DNA from: Sphingomonas parva (ex Maeng et al. 2020)
GTDB taxonomy: Bacteria; Pseudomonadota; Alphaproteobacteria; Sphingomonadales; Sphingomonadaceae
Length of the DNA: 64,000 nt
Assembly (NCBI RefSeq): GCF_004564275.1
Contig: NZ_SPDV01000007.1
Location: 1 to 64,000, forward strand
Direction of reading: 5' to 3'
Positions 7,467-19,066 of the stretch are shown here, piece by piece. How positions within the stretch are numbered: the stretch's first letter is position 1; every line of letters begins with the position of its first letter. The translations under genes were made by a program, and so were the position numbers. The notes under the pieces are model-generated. The model searched no databases and was not told where the DNA came from. It saw nothing but the letters and a program-made list of their open reading frames with translations.

Positions 7467-8357
7467 TCAGGTCGATATCGATTGATCTAGCGATGTCGCC
7501 TGCACGATAGACCGGAAATTCTCCAGAAACTCAGGATGGCGGCGCGCCAGAAAGCCCTCAATCTCGGGTTTGGAAAGGAGCCGCTCGATAAAACCCGAAG
7601 CGACTACGAGGACAAGCATGTCGTCGCCATAGGAGGCTTCGAGTTCCTTATAGTCTTCGCTCACCGCCGCCATCTCGCGCTCAAGCCGAGCCATCTGCTC
7701 GGCAGATAGTCCGGTCGCCTTTTTCAACTCATCCGGCTTATGGAGATCCGCCGGCTTCGATGTGGCGAGCAGCGCCTTGGCATAGCTCACCGTGTAATTG
7801 TTCGCCGAAACCATCAGTTCTGCTACCTCGAGCTGGCGGATCGGCTTCATCTTGCGCAGCTTCTGAAAGGCATGATGCCCGACTGGCTTGTCCTTGAGCA
7901 GCTCCGCGACATCCGGGCAAATCCCGGCCAACAAGTGGCGGCGCTGCCGGATCACCTTCACATCGACATTGAGCGCGCGCGCAAGCTTCTCCTCGGGCAC
8001 GCCTCGATCAAGCGCGCGTACGATCATATAATGCTCCTGGATCGTGGCGAGGCGATTCACCCGCTTGTTGTATGTGAACGACTCATCGTCATCGGCCACA
8101 ACACAAGGTGCCTCGGCAGTACCCAGCGATCGCAGGGCGTCGAGGCGCATATGGCCGTCGAGAAGCAGATAGCTCCCATTCTTCTGCCGGGCGATCGACA
8201 AGGGTTCAATCAGGCCCACCTCAGCCACAGAGGCCGCAATCCGACGGTATTTGACCGTCTCGCGGACGCCGGCCGGTAGTGCCTTGGTCGGTAGCAGCTC
8301 GGTGATCGGCAAGATCAGGACCTTTTGTTCGAAGGCGATCTTCACAAGTTCAGACAT
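7467..8357 (-). CDS. ParB N-terminal / RepB-like partition protein
   Basis: 296 residues. The N-terminal third is a ParB/Srx-type domain with YLLLDGHMRLDALRSLG (63-79), the place where partition ParB has its GxRR motif. It is followed by a helical DNA-binding region and a C-terminal part resembling plasmid RepB. It is the last gene of a three-gene leftward operon, seven bases after the paralogous ParB-like gene. No ParA is present, so classical plasmid partition is unlikely; the constant company of a serine recombinase suggests a role in excision, maintenance or control of the element. That role is inference. Confidence 0.75.
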   Translation of the reverse strand: MSELVKIAFEQKVLILPITELLPTKALPAGVRETVKYRRIAASVAEVGLIEPLSIARQKNGSYLLLDGHMRLDALRSLGTAEAPCVVADDDESFTYNKRVNRLATIQEHYMIVRALDRGVPEEKLARALNVDVKVIRQRRHLLAGICPDVAELLKDKPVGHHAFQKLRKMKPIRQLEVAELMVSANNYTVSYAKALLATSKPADLHKPDELKKATGLSAEQMARLEREMAAVSEDYKELEASYGDDMLVLVVASGFIERLLSKPEIEGFLARRHPEFLENFRSIVQATSLDQSIST

Positions 8358-8364
8358 GCTGCAC

Positions 8365-9243
8365 CTATGCCGGCTCGATGCGCTCGGCGAGCGCGCGCGG
8401 AAGCGTGCTGAGGCCTTCGGCGCGCAGCAGCGTCACGAAATGCTCGTCTGCGAGGAGGCGGCGCATCGCATTGGCAACGAACAACAGGCGGCTTCGCGCC
8501 AGCGAAGCGCGTTTGATGAGGAGCTTCTGCCTTTCGGTCTCACGCTGATAGGCGCGTATCAAGTTCTCCGAGGTGACTGGCCTTGCGACACGGCCCACCC
8601 TTGACCCTTGCTTATGAAGCTGTTTGCCACTGGTGTTACGCTGGTCGATGATCTTTCGGATGGCGAGCACCTGATTGCCTGGGATCGTCTTTTCCTCATA
8701 GGCTTGTGCAAGCGCGCGCTGGACCTCGCCATCCTTGGCCCGGGCTATCTCCATGGCGATTGTGTGCGGTATCACCCCTCGCTCGACCGCAGCGATCAGC
8801 TTCTCTTCTCCATTGTCGAGCAGCAGACAGATGGCGCTTACATACTCAACCGAGAAATCCACCTTCGCGGCGATCTCAGCGTAAGAATAGCCACGCGCAT
8901 GGAGCGCGCCAATGGAATGGACCAGCTCGAGCGGGCTGTGCTGACGCCGCGCGAGGTTCTCGACGAGGCTCATCACGAAACAGTCTTCTTCAACCGCATT
9001 GACCACGATCGCCGGAATTTCTGTCTGACCAAGAGCGATGAACGCCTCAAGGCGGCCTTGGCCGCAAACCAGATCGTATCGTGCCTTCCCCGGGCGTTGG
9101 CTCACGGTAATCGGCTTCTTGAGCCCAAGATGAGCGATGCTGTTCACGAGTTCCTGAAAAATGCGTTTGTTGCGCACCCGAGGATTGAGGATCGTGATTA
9201 GATCGATCGGGACTGACCGAATTTCTGGGGTAACCTCGGTCAT
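8365..9243 (-). CDS. ParB N-terminal domain / RepB-like protein
   Basis: 292 residues, related in architecture to its downstream neighbour. It has DLVCGQGRLEAFIALG (57-72), then SLVENLARRQHSPLELV and a helix-turn-helix stretch RGYSYAEIAAKVDFSVEYV, as in ParB and RepB proteins. Its ATG overlaps the recombinase stop codon (ATGA at 9240-9243), so the two are translationally coupled. Two different ParB-like proteins made together could form a heteromeric DNA-binding complex; this is inference. Confidence 0.78.
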   Translation of the reverse strand: MTEVTPEIRSVPIDLITILNPRVRNKRIFQELVNSIAHLGLKKPITVSQRPGKARYDLVCGQGRLEAFIALGQTEIPAIVVNAVEEDCFVMSLVENLARRQHSPLELVHSIGALHARGYSYAEIAAKVDFSVEYVSAICLLLDNGEEKLIAAVERGVIPHTIAMEIARAKDGEVQRALAQAYEEKTIPGNQVLAIRKIIDQRNTSGKQLHKQGSRVGRVARPVTSENLIRAYQRETERQKLLIKRASLARSRLLFVANAMRRLLADEHFVTLLRAEGLSTLPRALAERIEPA

Positions 9244-10808
9244 GCCGCAACCTTGAGCGGCACCCGCCGAGACAGTTCAAACAGCGCGTCGAGTGTGTCG
9301 AACCGATAGGCATCGAGGAGAGTGCCGTTTTCTGGGGCGAGCCGCAGATTGGCGGATGAGCCGAAATCCAGCCAGGGCAGGAGGTAGAAGTCGCGGATTG
9401 CGCGATTATCTTCGTCCATCCGCGCAACGATCGTGATGCTGGGGCGCAGCCCGCCGTCGAACCGCACTTTCCAACGCGAACCGCCGGCACCGGTCATGTT
9501 GCAACGAGCAATCACCAGCGAAGCGCTGAACTCCTCGTTGATGTAGAGAAGATCGGTGGCTGGGTCGCGACGCACCGATCCACCGGCCGCAACAATATCC
9601 TCAACCACTTGAGCGACGACATCCGGATGAAGCGCCCGAAGCGCCCGGTTCGTCTCAATGTAGCGATAATCTCGCGACGGGGTGTAGCCGACCAGTTGGT
9701 AGGCCCGAACGAGGCTTCCGAAGCGATGTCGAAAAGTTGAACTCGACGGCATATCCTCGATCTCGTCGATGACGAGCCCGGATAGCCAACCCTTGTCGGC
9801 AAGTAGGGCCGACAAACGGCTCAATAACTCTTCATCTGTGAAGCGCCGGCTGCGCTCCTGGATAATGCGTTGGGCCGCTTCGAAAAAATCGCGCTCCACG
9901 ATTGCTTCGAACGCTCCGTCACTGCGGACCCACATATCGGGGGTGTTCACAACACGCTTGGCCTTCAGCTTGAATGAGGCACGGTTATAGACGTTGTTCC
10001 CGATATACTTCTCGTTGGTCAGCACTTGATGGACGGTCCCTCGTGTCCAAGGGCGGCCCAGATCGGTGAGGATGCCTTCCTCATTCAGCACCTTGGCGAT
10101 CTCGGTTTCGGTGCGCCGCTGCACCACGAACATCCGATATAGCCGCCGCACCACTTCCACCTCTTCGGGCGGCCCAGGCTTTAGGATCACGCGGTCGGTT
10201 TGTAGGCTTTTCTGCTCGCCATGATTGAGTACGGCCTTGGTTTGGCGATGCTCATCTACGAGGTAGCGCCGCAATCCAAACCCCGCAGCGCCGCCCTGCC
10301 GAAAACCAAGGCGGATCAGACGGCATTGGCCAGTAAAAACCTTTACCGACAGTTCGCGGCTGTATTCGCCCGCCATCGCTCGTTTCATGCTTTTGATGAT
10401 TGTGGCGCTCAGGCTGCCATCATTTTCGAACTGTTCGGCACAGTAGTGGACTGCGATCCCAACCTCCCGGCAAATGAACTCATAGTAGGCGCTCTCGTCG
10501 GCATCCTGAAAGCGACCCCAGCGGCTGACATCGTAGACGAGTATAGCCTTGAAGTCGGTCTCGCCGCTTCGCACGTCAGCGATCAATTGCTGAAGTGAAA
10601 GACGCCCGTCCAGGCGTAGGCCGCTCTTGCCCGAATCTTCATATGTTTTGACGATCTTGAATCCGCGGCGCGCGGCATATTGGGCGATGACTTCAGCCTG
10701 ATTCTCGGTTGAGTACTTCTGATGCTCGGTCGACATGCGGACATATTGTGCGGCGCGGATCGGTTCGCGCGGCACAGAGTCAGCAGAGGTCGGTTCCGGC
10801 AAATTCAT
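9240..10808 (-). CDS. Large serine recombinase
   Basis: About 522 residues from the ATG at 10808; the frame continues to a TTG at 10835, but neither start has a strong ribosome binding site. The resolvase domain opens with AAQYVRMSTEHQ, giving Ser26 as the nucleophile, and continues with VYDVSRWGR. Then comes the Recombinase domain with TETEIAKVLNEEGI and TRGTVHQVLTNEKYIGN. No CxxC pairs are seen, so the zinc ribbon usual in large serine integrases seems absent and the last 200 residues are a different C-terminal region. Likely the integrase or invertase of the island; first gene of the operon with two ParB-like genes, divergent from an HTH gene. Confidence 0.85.
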   Translation of the reverse strand: MNLPEPTSADSVPREPIRAAQYVRMSTEHQKYSTENQAEVIAQYAARRGFKIVKTYEDSGKSGLRLDGRLSLQQLIADVRSGETDFKAILVYDVSRWGRFQDADESAYYEFICREVGIAVHYCAEQFENDGSLSATIIKSMKRAMAGEYSRELSVKVFTGQCRLIRLGFRQGGAAGFGLRRYLVDEHRQTKAVLNHGEQKSLQTDRVILKPGPPEEVEVVRRLYRMFVVQRRTETEIAKVLNEEGILTDLGRPWTRGTVHQVLTNEKYIGNNVYNRASFKLKAKRVVNTPDMWVRSDGAFEAIVERDFFEAAQRIIQERSRRFTDEELLSRLSALLADKGWLSGLVIDEIEDMPSSSTFRHRFGSLVRAYQLVGYTPSRDYRYIETNRALRALHPDVVAQVVEDIVAAGGSVRRDPATDLLYINEEFSASLVIARCNMTGAGGSRWKVRFDGGLRPSITIVARMDEDNRAIRDFYLLPWLDFGSSANLRLAPENGTLLDAYRFDTLDALFELSRRVPLKVAA

Positions 10809-10881
10809 TACGCATGCTGCTTTCGTTGACCTCAAGCGGACTGGTTCGAATTCCCGCCAATCTTATTGGGAGTGCGAGCGA

Positions 10882-11298
10882 ATGTCGTTTTCCAAAAAAG
10901 ACCGAAAACTTCAGCCCAAAACCGGAAAAACTTTTCCTTCGTCGATCAAGGACGAGCCGTTGGCGATCGCCATCGCGGCAGCGCTCAGGGAGGAGTTTGG
11001 CGATACGCCGTCCGCCCTCAAAACGATTGCACGCCTGACCCGGTCGAATGAGCGTGCTGTGCGTAACTGGTTTGAGGGCAAAAACAGCCCCAGCGCAGCG
11101 AACCTCGTCATTCTGATGCGCAATTCCGATCGCATTTTGCGGACGGTTCTTACGCTTGCTGACCGGCACGATCTTGTCGTGGCGGCAGGCTTGGCGGGGC
11201 TCAGGAGGCAACTCTTGGATGCCGTCGCGGCGATCGATGGGTTGCCGGTCGGCGGGTTCAGCAGCGGTTCGCACAATGCGGAATCCGATACGACCTAA
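10882..11298 (+). CDS. HTH DNA-binding protein divergent from the recombinase
   Basis: 138 residues. The start is the ATG at 10882, with GGGAG nine bases upstream; the frame remains open upstream but overlaps the recombinase 5' end. Residues 30-85 contain a helix-turn-helix-like region (TPSALKTIARLTRSNERAVRNWFEGKNSPSAANL) written here only in part, with RAVRNWFEG as the recognition-helix candidate. It probably regulates the recombinase operon through the shared 73-base gap. It is the last gene before the base composition changes to that of the core chromosome. Confidence 0.7.
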   Translation: MSFSKKDRKLQPKTGKTFPSSIKDEPLAIAIAAALREEFGDTPSALKTIARLTRSNERAVRNWFEGKNSPSAANLVILMRNSDRILRTVLTLADRHDLVVAAGLAGLRRQLLDAVAAIDGLPVGGFSSGSHNAESDTT

Positions 11299-11582
11299 GG
11301 AAATTGGAAGTTTGCTATAAGCAAGATGATCTTTGCAGCAGTCTCATGGTGCAGCGCGACAGCCGTCCCCGCTGGACAAGCGCATGCGAACTCATATGTT
11401 CACAGATACGACATAGGCCGCCATCTGCGCGAAAAACGGTGATTACCCGGTGCTTACTTCAGCAAAATCTACTGATGCAATGTCGAAGTTTTTTCACATA
11501 ATATCAAATATATATGCCGAATTCGTAACCAAGGTATGGTATTTCCGCTACCGCAGAGCGTGAGACGCGAAAGGGCCGTGAG

Positions 11583-12071
11583 ATGCGAAAGGCAATCGCC
11601 GGACTGCTGCTGATCCTCGCCGCCGAGGGGACGGCGCTCGCCTGCTCCTGCCTGCGGCCCGGGACCCCGGAGCAATCGCGCAGCCATGCCCGCGAGGCGG
11701 TGAAGCGGGCGGTCGCGATCGTCCAAGCCGAGGTGCTGAGCGAGTATCGCCCAGGCGGCCCCGGCGAGCGGGTGCGGGTCGACAAGGTGCTGTGGGGCGA
11801 GTCGCCGGCCGAGCTGCGCATCGCGCGCGGCGAGTTCGCCAGCGGCGCATCGTGCGACCTGCTGCTCGGCGCGGGCCAGCGCAAGGTGCTGATCCTCTAC
11901 GATCCCGGCGACGCGCCGCACCGGCTTGACGACCGGCGTGCCCCGGCGGGCAGCTACGCGATCCAGAGTTCCTGCTCCGACTATCTGGTCAGCGAAGACG
12001 AGTTCCTCGCGGTGACGCTCGACGAGGCGCGGCGGCGAGAAGCTTTGCCGGTCACGGGCGAGCGGGGCTAG
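11583..12071 (+). CDS. Secreted CSC-motif protein (TIMP/NTR-like)
   Basis: 162 residues. Residues 1-20 form a clear signal peptide (AGLLLILAAEGTALA), and the mature protein begins CSCLRPGTPEQ. An N-terminal Cys-x-Cys directly after the signal peptidase site is the layout of bacterial proteins related to the netrin/TIMP fold. Further Cys residues in GASCDLLL and QSSCSDYL could form disulfides with it, as in that fold. The molecular target is unknown. It is the first gene with core-genome composition after the accessory region, and it converges on the sugar dehydrogenase gene across a perfect hairpin. Confidence 0.65.
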   Translation: MRKAIAGLLLILAAEGTALACSCLRPGTPEQSRSHAREAVKRAVAIVQAEVLSEYRPGGPGERVRVDKVLWGESPAELRIARGEFASGASCDLLLGAGQRKVLILYDPGDAPHRLDDRRAPAGSYAIQSSCSDYLVSEDEFLAVTLDEARRREALPVTGERG

Positions 12072-12076
12072 ACGCG

Positions 12077-12107
12077 CTTCATCCTCCCCTTGCAGGGGAG
12101 GATGAAG
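12077..12107. terminator. Perfect 14-bp hairpin between convergent genes
   Basis: CTTCATCCTCCCCT (12077-12090) pairs with AGGGGAGGATGAAG (12094-12107) across a three-base loop. It lies between the two convergent genes, five bases after one stop codon and just before the other, so it can end both transcripts. The core CTCCCC...GGGGAG belongs to a palindromic repeat family seen several times in this window. Confidence 0.65.
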
Positions 12108-12109
12108 CT

Positions 12110-13261
12110 CTACCGTGCCGGAACCAGCCTCAGCAACCGGGCCCCGTCGCCGTCCTCGAGCAAATAGACGGAGCCGTCCTGGCCCTGCTCGACCTCGCGG
12201 ATGCGCTTGCCCATCGGGAAGCGCTCGGCCTCGCGGGCAGAGTCGCCGCTGAAGCTCACCCGGATCAGCGCCTCGCTGGACAGGCCGCCGATCAGGGCGC
12301 TGCCGCGCCACGCCGGGAAGCGATTGCCGGTGTAGAAGATCATGCTGGAGGGCGAGATCACCGGCGTCCACCACGCTTCCGGCGCGTTGAATTCGGGCCG
12401 GGTCGGGTGGTCCGGAATGTCCTTGCCGTCGTAATGATCGCCGTTCGAAACGATCGGATAACCGTAGTTCGAGCCGCGCTCGATCCGATTGAGCTCGTCG
12501 CCGCCCTTCGGCCCCATCTCGTTGGTCCAGAGCCGACCGTCGGGTGCGAAGGCGATGCCGAGCAGGTTGCGGTGGCCGAGCGTCCAGACCTGGGCCGCGA
12601 CCCCGCCCTGAGCCGCGAACGGATTGTCGGCGGGCACCGAGCCGTCGTCGTTGAGGCGGATCACCTTGCCGAGGTTCTGGTTCATGTCCTGGGCCGGGGT
12701 GAACTTCTGCCGCTCGCCGCTGGTAATGAAGAGCTTGCCGTCCGGGGCGAAGGCGATGCGATGCGAGAAATGGCCGCGCCCTTCTACCTTGGGCGACTGC
12801 CGCCAGATCACCTGTAACCCGTCGAGCCGCGCCGCACCGCCGTCGCGGACCAGCCGGGCGCGGCCGACCACGGCGCCGCGGGTGTCGCCGTCGCCCGCCT
12901 CGACCCAGCTCAGATAGACGAGGTTGTTGGTGGCGAAATTCGGGTGGAGCACGACGTCGCCGAAGCCGCCCTGGCCGCCGTAATCGACCCGCGGCACGCC
13001 GGCGACCTCGATTCGCGACGCGCCGTTCGGCGCCAGCAGGATCAGCTTGCCGGCTTTCTCGGTGACCAAGGCGTGGCCGCCGGGCAGGAAGGTCATCGCC
13101 CACGGCTCTTCGAAGCGAGCGACCTCCTCGATGGCGAACGGGCGCTCTCCGGTCGCCGCCGGAGCGGCGCCGTTGCCGCTGGCCAAGCCGTCGCCCTGGG
13201 CGTTGCATGCCGCCGCGCCGAAGGCGAGGACGGGAAGGGCGAAGAAGCTGAACGCGCGCAT
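12110..13261 (-). CDS. PQQ-dependent sugar dehydrogenase-like lipoprotein
   Basis: 383 residues. The start is the ATG at 13261 with GGAGG upstream; the longer open frame upstream is not coding in style. Residues 1-19 are a lipoprotein signal ending GAAAC. The rest is a six-bladed beta-propeller of the soluble glucose/sorbosone dehydrogenase family: [17 protein letters not shown] near the N terminus, [44 protein letters not shown] and GSNYGYP. Such proteins oxidise aldose sugars using PQQ and calcium in the periplasm, though many homologues have unknown substrates. It converges with the CSC-motif gene and is divergent from rimP. Confidence 0.85.
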   Translation of the reverse strand: MRAFSFFALPVLAFGAAACNAQGDGLASGNGAAPAATGERPFAIEEVARFEEPWAMTFLPGGHALVTEKAGKLILLAPNGASRIEVAGVPRVDYGGQGGFGDVVLHPNFATNNLVYLSWVEAGDGDTRGAVVGRARLVRDGGAARLDGLQVIWRQSPKVEGRGHFSHRIAFAPDGKLFITSGERQKFTPAQDMNQNLGKVIRLNDDGSVPADNPFAAQGGVAAQVWTLGHRNLLGIAFAPDGRLWTNEMGPKGGDELNRIERGSNYGYPIVSNGDHYDGKDIPDHPTRPEFNAPEAWWTPVISPSSMIFYTGNRFPAWRGSALIGGLSSEALIRVSFSGDSAREAERFPMGKRIREVEQGQDGSVYLLEDGDGARLLRLVPAR

Positions 13262-13491
13262 CGGGGCCTCCTGTAAGTGTCGTCCCGAGCCCTGCGCACC
13301 GGGCGCGGATGCGTCAAGCGGCCTTTGTAAGGGGGCGGGCCGAGTTGCTCCGCAGCGGAGCTTTGGCGGCTTGTGGTCTCCTGCGTTCACGCCTATATGG
13401 CCTCCACCTTCCTCGACATCGTTAAAGTGTTGAGGCTGGTCCCGGGGGTTCGGGGCCGGCGCGGGGAAGCATTGTTTTTGGGAAAGACCGG

Positions 13492-14019
13492 ATGGCGGAT
13501 CTCGCCGCATTGCAGGAACTGATCGAGCCCGCGGCGCGCTCTGAGGGGCTGGCGCTGGTGCGCGTCAAGATGATCGGCGGCACCTCCGATCCGACGCTGC
13601 AGGTGATGGCCGAGCGCCCCGATACGCGCCAGCTGACGCTCGAGGATTGCGAGCGGCTGTCGCGCCGGATTTCCGATATTCTCGACGAGACGGACCCGAT
13701 CGAGCACGCCTACCGGCTCGAGGTCAGCTCCCCGGGCATCGACCGGCCGCTCACCCGGCTCCAGGACTTCGCGGACTGGAAGGGCCATCAGGCCCGGGTG
13801 ACGCTGAAGGAGCCGCTCGCCGGCCGCAAGCAGTTCACCGGAGACCTGATCGGCACCGAGGGCGAGACCGTGCTGATCGAGGTTCCGGGCATGGGTCCGA
13901 CCGGCCTGCCCTTCGCCGGCCTCCATTCCGCCAAGCTCGTCATGACCGACAGGCTCATCGCCGCGACCGCCCCGCTGTCCGCCGAGGGCGCCGATCGAAT
14001 TCAAGTAGAGGAAGACTGA
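13492..14019 (+). CDS. rimP: Ribosome maturation factor RimP
   Basis: 175 residues, close to the family length. RimP binds the 30S subunit during its assembly. Family features are [19 protein letters not shown] and [14 protein letters not shown] (the conserved E-V-S-S-P-G-x-D-R-P-L signature). The ATG at 13492 has GGGAAAG upstream. It opens the classic rimP-nusA-ylxR-infB-rbfA block, and nusA starts two bases after its stop codon. The 230-base gap upstream, shared with the divergent dehydrogenase gene, should hold the operon promoter; I do not see an unambiguous -35/-10 pair there. Confidence 0.95.
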   Translation: MADLAALQELIEPAARSEGLALVRVKMIGGTSDPTLQVMAERPDTRQLTLEDCERLSRRISDILDETDPIEHAYRLEVSSPGIDRPLTRLQDFADWKGHQARVTLKEPLAGRKQFTGDLIGTEGETVLIEVPGMGPTGLPFAGLHSAKLVMTDRLIAATAPLSAEGADRIQVEED

Positions 14020-14021
14020 CC

Positions 14022-15620
14022 ATGGCCACCGCCGTTTCCGCCAACAAGGCCGAGCTGATCGCGATCGCCGACGCCGTCGCCCGCGAGAAGCTGATCGACC
14101 GCGGCATCGTCATCGAGGCGATGGAGGACGCGATCCAGCGCGCCGCCCGCGCCCGCTACGGCGCCGAGAACGACATCCGGGCAAAGCTCGACCCGCAGTC
14201 CGGCGACCTGCGCCTGTGGCGCGTCGTCGAGGTGGTCGAGGAGGTCGAGGACCATTTCAAGCAGGTCAGCCTGAAGGACGCGCAGAAGCTGCAGAAGGGC
14301 GCCGATCTCGGCGACTTCATCGTCGATCCGCTGCCGCCGATCGAGTTCGGCCGCATCGCCGCCCAGGCCGCCAAGCAGGTGATCTTCCAGAAGGTTCGCG
14401 ACGCCGAGCGCGAGCGCCAGTACGAAGAGTTCAAGGACCGCGTCGGCGAGATCATCACCGGCGTCGTCAAGCGCGTCGAGTTCGGCCATGTCGTCGTCGA
14501 TCTCGGTCGGGCCGAGGGCGTCATCCGCCGCGACCAGCAGATCCCGCGCGAGGTGGTTCGCGTCGGCGACCGCGTGCGCTCGCTGATCATGTCGGTGCGC
14601 CGCGAGAACCGCGGGCCGCAGATCTTCCTCTCCCGCGCCCATCCGGACTTCATGAAGAAGCTGTTCGCGCAGGAAGTGCCCGAGATTTACGACAACATCA
14701 TCGAGATCAAGGCGGCGGCGCGCGACCCGGGGAGCCGCGCCAAGATCGGCGTGATCAGCCACGACAGCTCGATTGACCCGGTCGGCGCCTGCGTCGGCAT
14801 GAAGGGCAGCCGAGTCCAGGCCGTCGTGCAGGAGCTGCAGGGCGAGAAGATCGACATCATCCCCTGGTCCGAGGACCTCGCGACCTTCGTCGTCAACGCG
14901 CTGCAGCCGGCGACGGTCAGCCGCGTCGTGATCGACGAGGAAGAGAGCCGGATCGAGGTGGTGGTGCCCGACGACCAGCTGAGCCTGGCGATCGGCCGCC
15001 GCGGCCAGAACGTGCGCCTCGCCTCGCAGCTGACCGGATCGGCGATCGACATCATGACCGAGGCCGACGCCAGCGAGAAGCGCCAGCGCGAGTTCGTCGA
15101 GCGCTCGCAGATGTTCCAGGAAGAGCTGGACGTCGACGAGACCCTCGCCCAGCTGCTGGTCGCCGAAGGCTTCGGCGCGCTCGAGGAAGTCGCTTATGTC
15201 GAGCTCGACGAGCTCGCCTCGATCGAGGGCTTCGACGACGAACTGGCCAGCGAGCTGCAGAGCCGCGCCGCCGAAGCGCTCGAGCGCCGCGAGGAAGCCT
15301 CGCGCGAGGAGCGCCGCGCGCTGGGCGTCGAAGACGCGCTCGCCGAGATGCCCTACCTCACCGAGGCAATGCTGGTGACGCTCGGCAAGGCCGGCATCAA
15401 GACGCTCGACGACCTCGCTGATCTCGCCACCGACGAGCTGGTGCAGAAGAAGCGGCCCGAGCAGCGCCGCCAGCGCGAGAGCAACCGTCCCGAGGACAAG
15501 GGCGGGATCCTCGCCGAATACGGCCTCTCGGACGAGCAGGGCAACGAGATCATCATGGCTGCCCGCGCGCACTGGTTCGAGGACGAAGGGGAGGACGCGG
15601 TTGCGGACACCTCCCAATGA
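14022..15620 (+). CDS. nusA: Transcription termination/antitermination factor NusA
   Basis: 532 residues. NusA binds RNA polymerase and nascent RNA and modulates pausing, termination and antitermination. Domains in order: N-terminal polymerase-binding domain (about 1-125), S1 domain with GVVKRVEFGHVVVDLG, two KH domains containing IGVISHDSSIDPVGACVG and SLAIGRRGQNVRLAS, then two C-terminal helix-hairpin repeats (around 360-480) and an acidic tail. The ATG at 14022 has AGAGGAAG upstream. The C-terminal repeats are kept, as usual in alphaproteobacteria. The stop codon lies within the start of ylxR, which begins 20 bases earlier. Confidence 0.95.
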   Translation: MATAVSANKAELIAIADAVAREKLIDRGIVIEAMEDAIQRAARARYGAENDIRAKLDPQSGDLRLWRVVEVVEEVEDHFKQVSLKDAQKLQKGADLGDFIVDPLPPIEFGRIAAQAAKQVIFQKVRDAERERQYEEFKDRVGEIITGVVKRVEFGHVVVDLGRAEGVIRRDQQIPREVVRVGDRVRSLIMSVRRENRGPQIFLSRAHPDFMKKLFAQEVPEIYDNIIEIKAAARDPGSRAKIGVISHDSSIDPVGACVGMKGSRVQAVVQELQGEKIDIIPWSEDLATFVVNALQPATVSRVVIDEEESRIEVVVPDDQLSLAIGRRGQNVRLASQLTGSAIDIMTEADASEKRQREFVERSQMFQEELDVDETLAQLLVAEGFGALEEVAYVELDELASIEGFDDELASELQSRAAEALERREEASREERRALGVEDALAEMPYLTEAMLVTLGKAGIKTLDDLADLATDELVQKKRPEQRRQRESNRPEDKGGILAEYGLSDEQGNEIIMAARAHWFEDEGEDAVADTSQ

Positions 15621-16344
15621 GAGCCTAGGACCCGACACCTCCTCCCGTCCGCGGGAGGGGAGCCACGTGCCCGAGCGCAAGTGCATCCTCTCCGGGGAGC
15701 ATGAGCCGCGCGCCGATCTCATCCGCCTCGCTCTGGGACCAGACGGCCAGGTGGCGCCCGACGTGCGCGCCAAGGCTCCCGGCCGCGGCGCCTGGATCGG
15801 TGTGGACCGGGCGACGCTCGAGCAGGCGCAGGCCAACGGCAAATTGCGCGGCGCGCTCGCCCGCGCCTTCAAGGGACCGGTCGCCGCGCCGGCCGATCTC
15901 GGCGCGCGGATCGAGGCGGCGCTCCGCCAGGCCGTGCTCGACCGACTCGGCCTGGAAGCGCGCGCCGGCACGCTGATCACGGGCAGCGAGAGAATCGAGG
16001 TCGCCGCGCGCAAAGGCGACGTCCACCTGCTCCTCCACGCGGCCGATGCCGGCGAGGACGGCAACCGCAAGCTCGAACAGGCGCTGCGCGTCGGCGGCCA
16101 GGACGAGGACGGCAACCAGATTCGCGAGGCCCAAGGGCTGGTTTTTCCAGCGGATAGGACCATATTGTCGTTGGCCCTGGGGCGGCAGAATGTGGTACAT
16201 CTCGCGATGATCGATCGCGCTGCCGCTCAGCGCGTACGCCATGCGCTCCAGCGCTGGCGCGATTTTATTGGGCAAGAGGTCGGGGCAAGCGCCGCATCGG
16301 CGGGTACGCCGGGTGCGTCGGCTATGGATGTGAACGAAGGATAG
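15601..16344 (+). CDS. ylxR: YlxR/DUF448 RNA-binding protein with L7Ae-like C-terminal domain
   Basis: 247 residues. The N-terminal YlxR fold has [26 protein letters not shown] and GRGAWI; the C-terminal half (about 100-210) is the L7Ae-like extension typical of alphaproteobacterial members. YlxR proteins bind RNA and have been linked to RNase P and transcription. The TTG start at 15601 has GGGGAGG seven bases upstream and overlaps the nusA end. A GTG at 15667 with an even stronger Shine-Dalgarno match is an alternative, but the stretch before it encodes MRTPPNE, which I recall as conserved in related species. A palindromic repeat (about 15645-15663) lies between the two candidate starts, inside the frame. 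Confidence 0.85.
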   Translation: MRTPPNESLGPDTSSRPREGSHVPERKCILSGEHEPRADLIRLALGPDGQVAPDVRAKAPGRGAWIGVDRATLEQAQANGKLRGALARAFKGPVAAPADLGARIEAALRQAVLDRLGLEARAGTLITGSERIEVAARKGDVHLLLHAADAGEDGNRKLEQALRVGGQDEDGNQIREAQGLVFPADRTILSLALGRQNVVHLAMIDRAAAQRVRHALQRWRDFIGQEVGASAASAGTPGASAMDVNEG

Positions 16345-16346
16345 TA

Positions 16347-18905
<2,559 letters not shown>

Positions 18906-18924
18906 GGCGTCCGCCGGCATCAAG

Positions 18925-19064
18925 CTCTCTCCCCTTCAGGGGAGAGGGTTGGAGAGGGGCAGTCTCCAATTTCTCAGTGGTCGGCGAGACTCCCCTCTCC
19001 CGGCCTCTCCCGCAGGTTCCATCAAAGTAATACTTTGATGAGGTCCCTTGTTGGGGAGAGGGGA
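18925..19064. repeat. Composite palindromic repeat between infB and rbfA
   Basis: This gap is almost wholly built of inverted GC-rich repeats. CTCTCCCC (18927-18934) pairs with GGGGAGAG (18939-18946). Further on, CCCCTCTCCC near 18992 faces GGGGAGAGGGG near 19053, and those outer arms enclose the AT-rich palindrome at 19020-19040. The right-hand arm GGGGAGAGGGGAAG also provides the rbfA ribosome binding site. Confidence 0.6.
19020..19040. repeat. 21-base AT-rich palindrome
   Basis: CATCAAAGTA (19020-19029) and TACTTTGATG (19031-19040) are perfect inverted repeats around one central base. It interrupts the GC-rich repeat between infB and rbfA, so it looks inserted. It could be an operator or the target or core of a small mobile palindrome. 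Confidence 0.55.
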
Positions 19065-19066
19065 AG

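Noticed and set aside
10846-10870. tRNA-like string GGTTCGAATTCCCGCC that could mark an attachment site
   Set aside because: The flanking bases do not form a T-arm stem or acceptor stem, and no second copy is seen in the window.
11304-11501. 65-codon frame in the accessory/core junction
   Set aside because: No start signal, no recognisable sequence, and composition unlike coding DNA here.
13262-13491. Small open frames in the gap before rimP
   Set aside because: No ribosome binding sites; the gap most likely holds the two divergent promoters, although no clear -35/-10 pair could be named.
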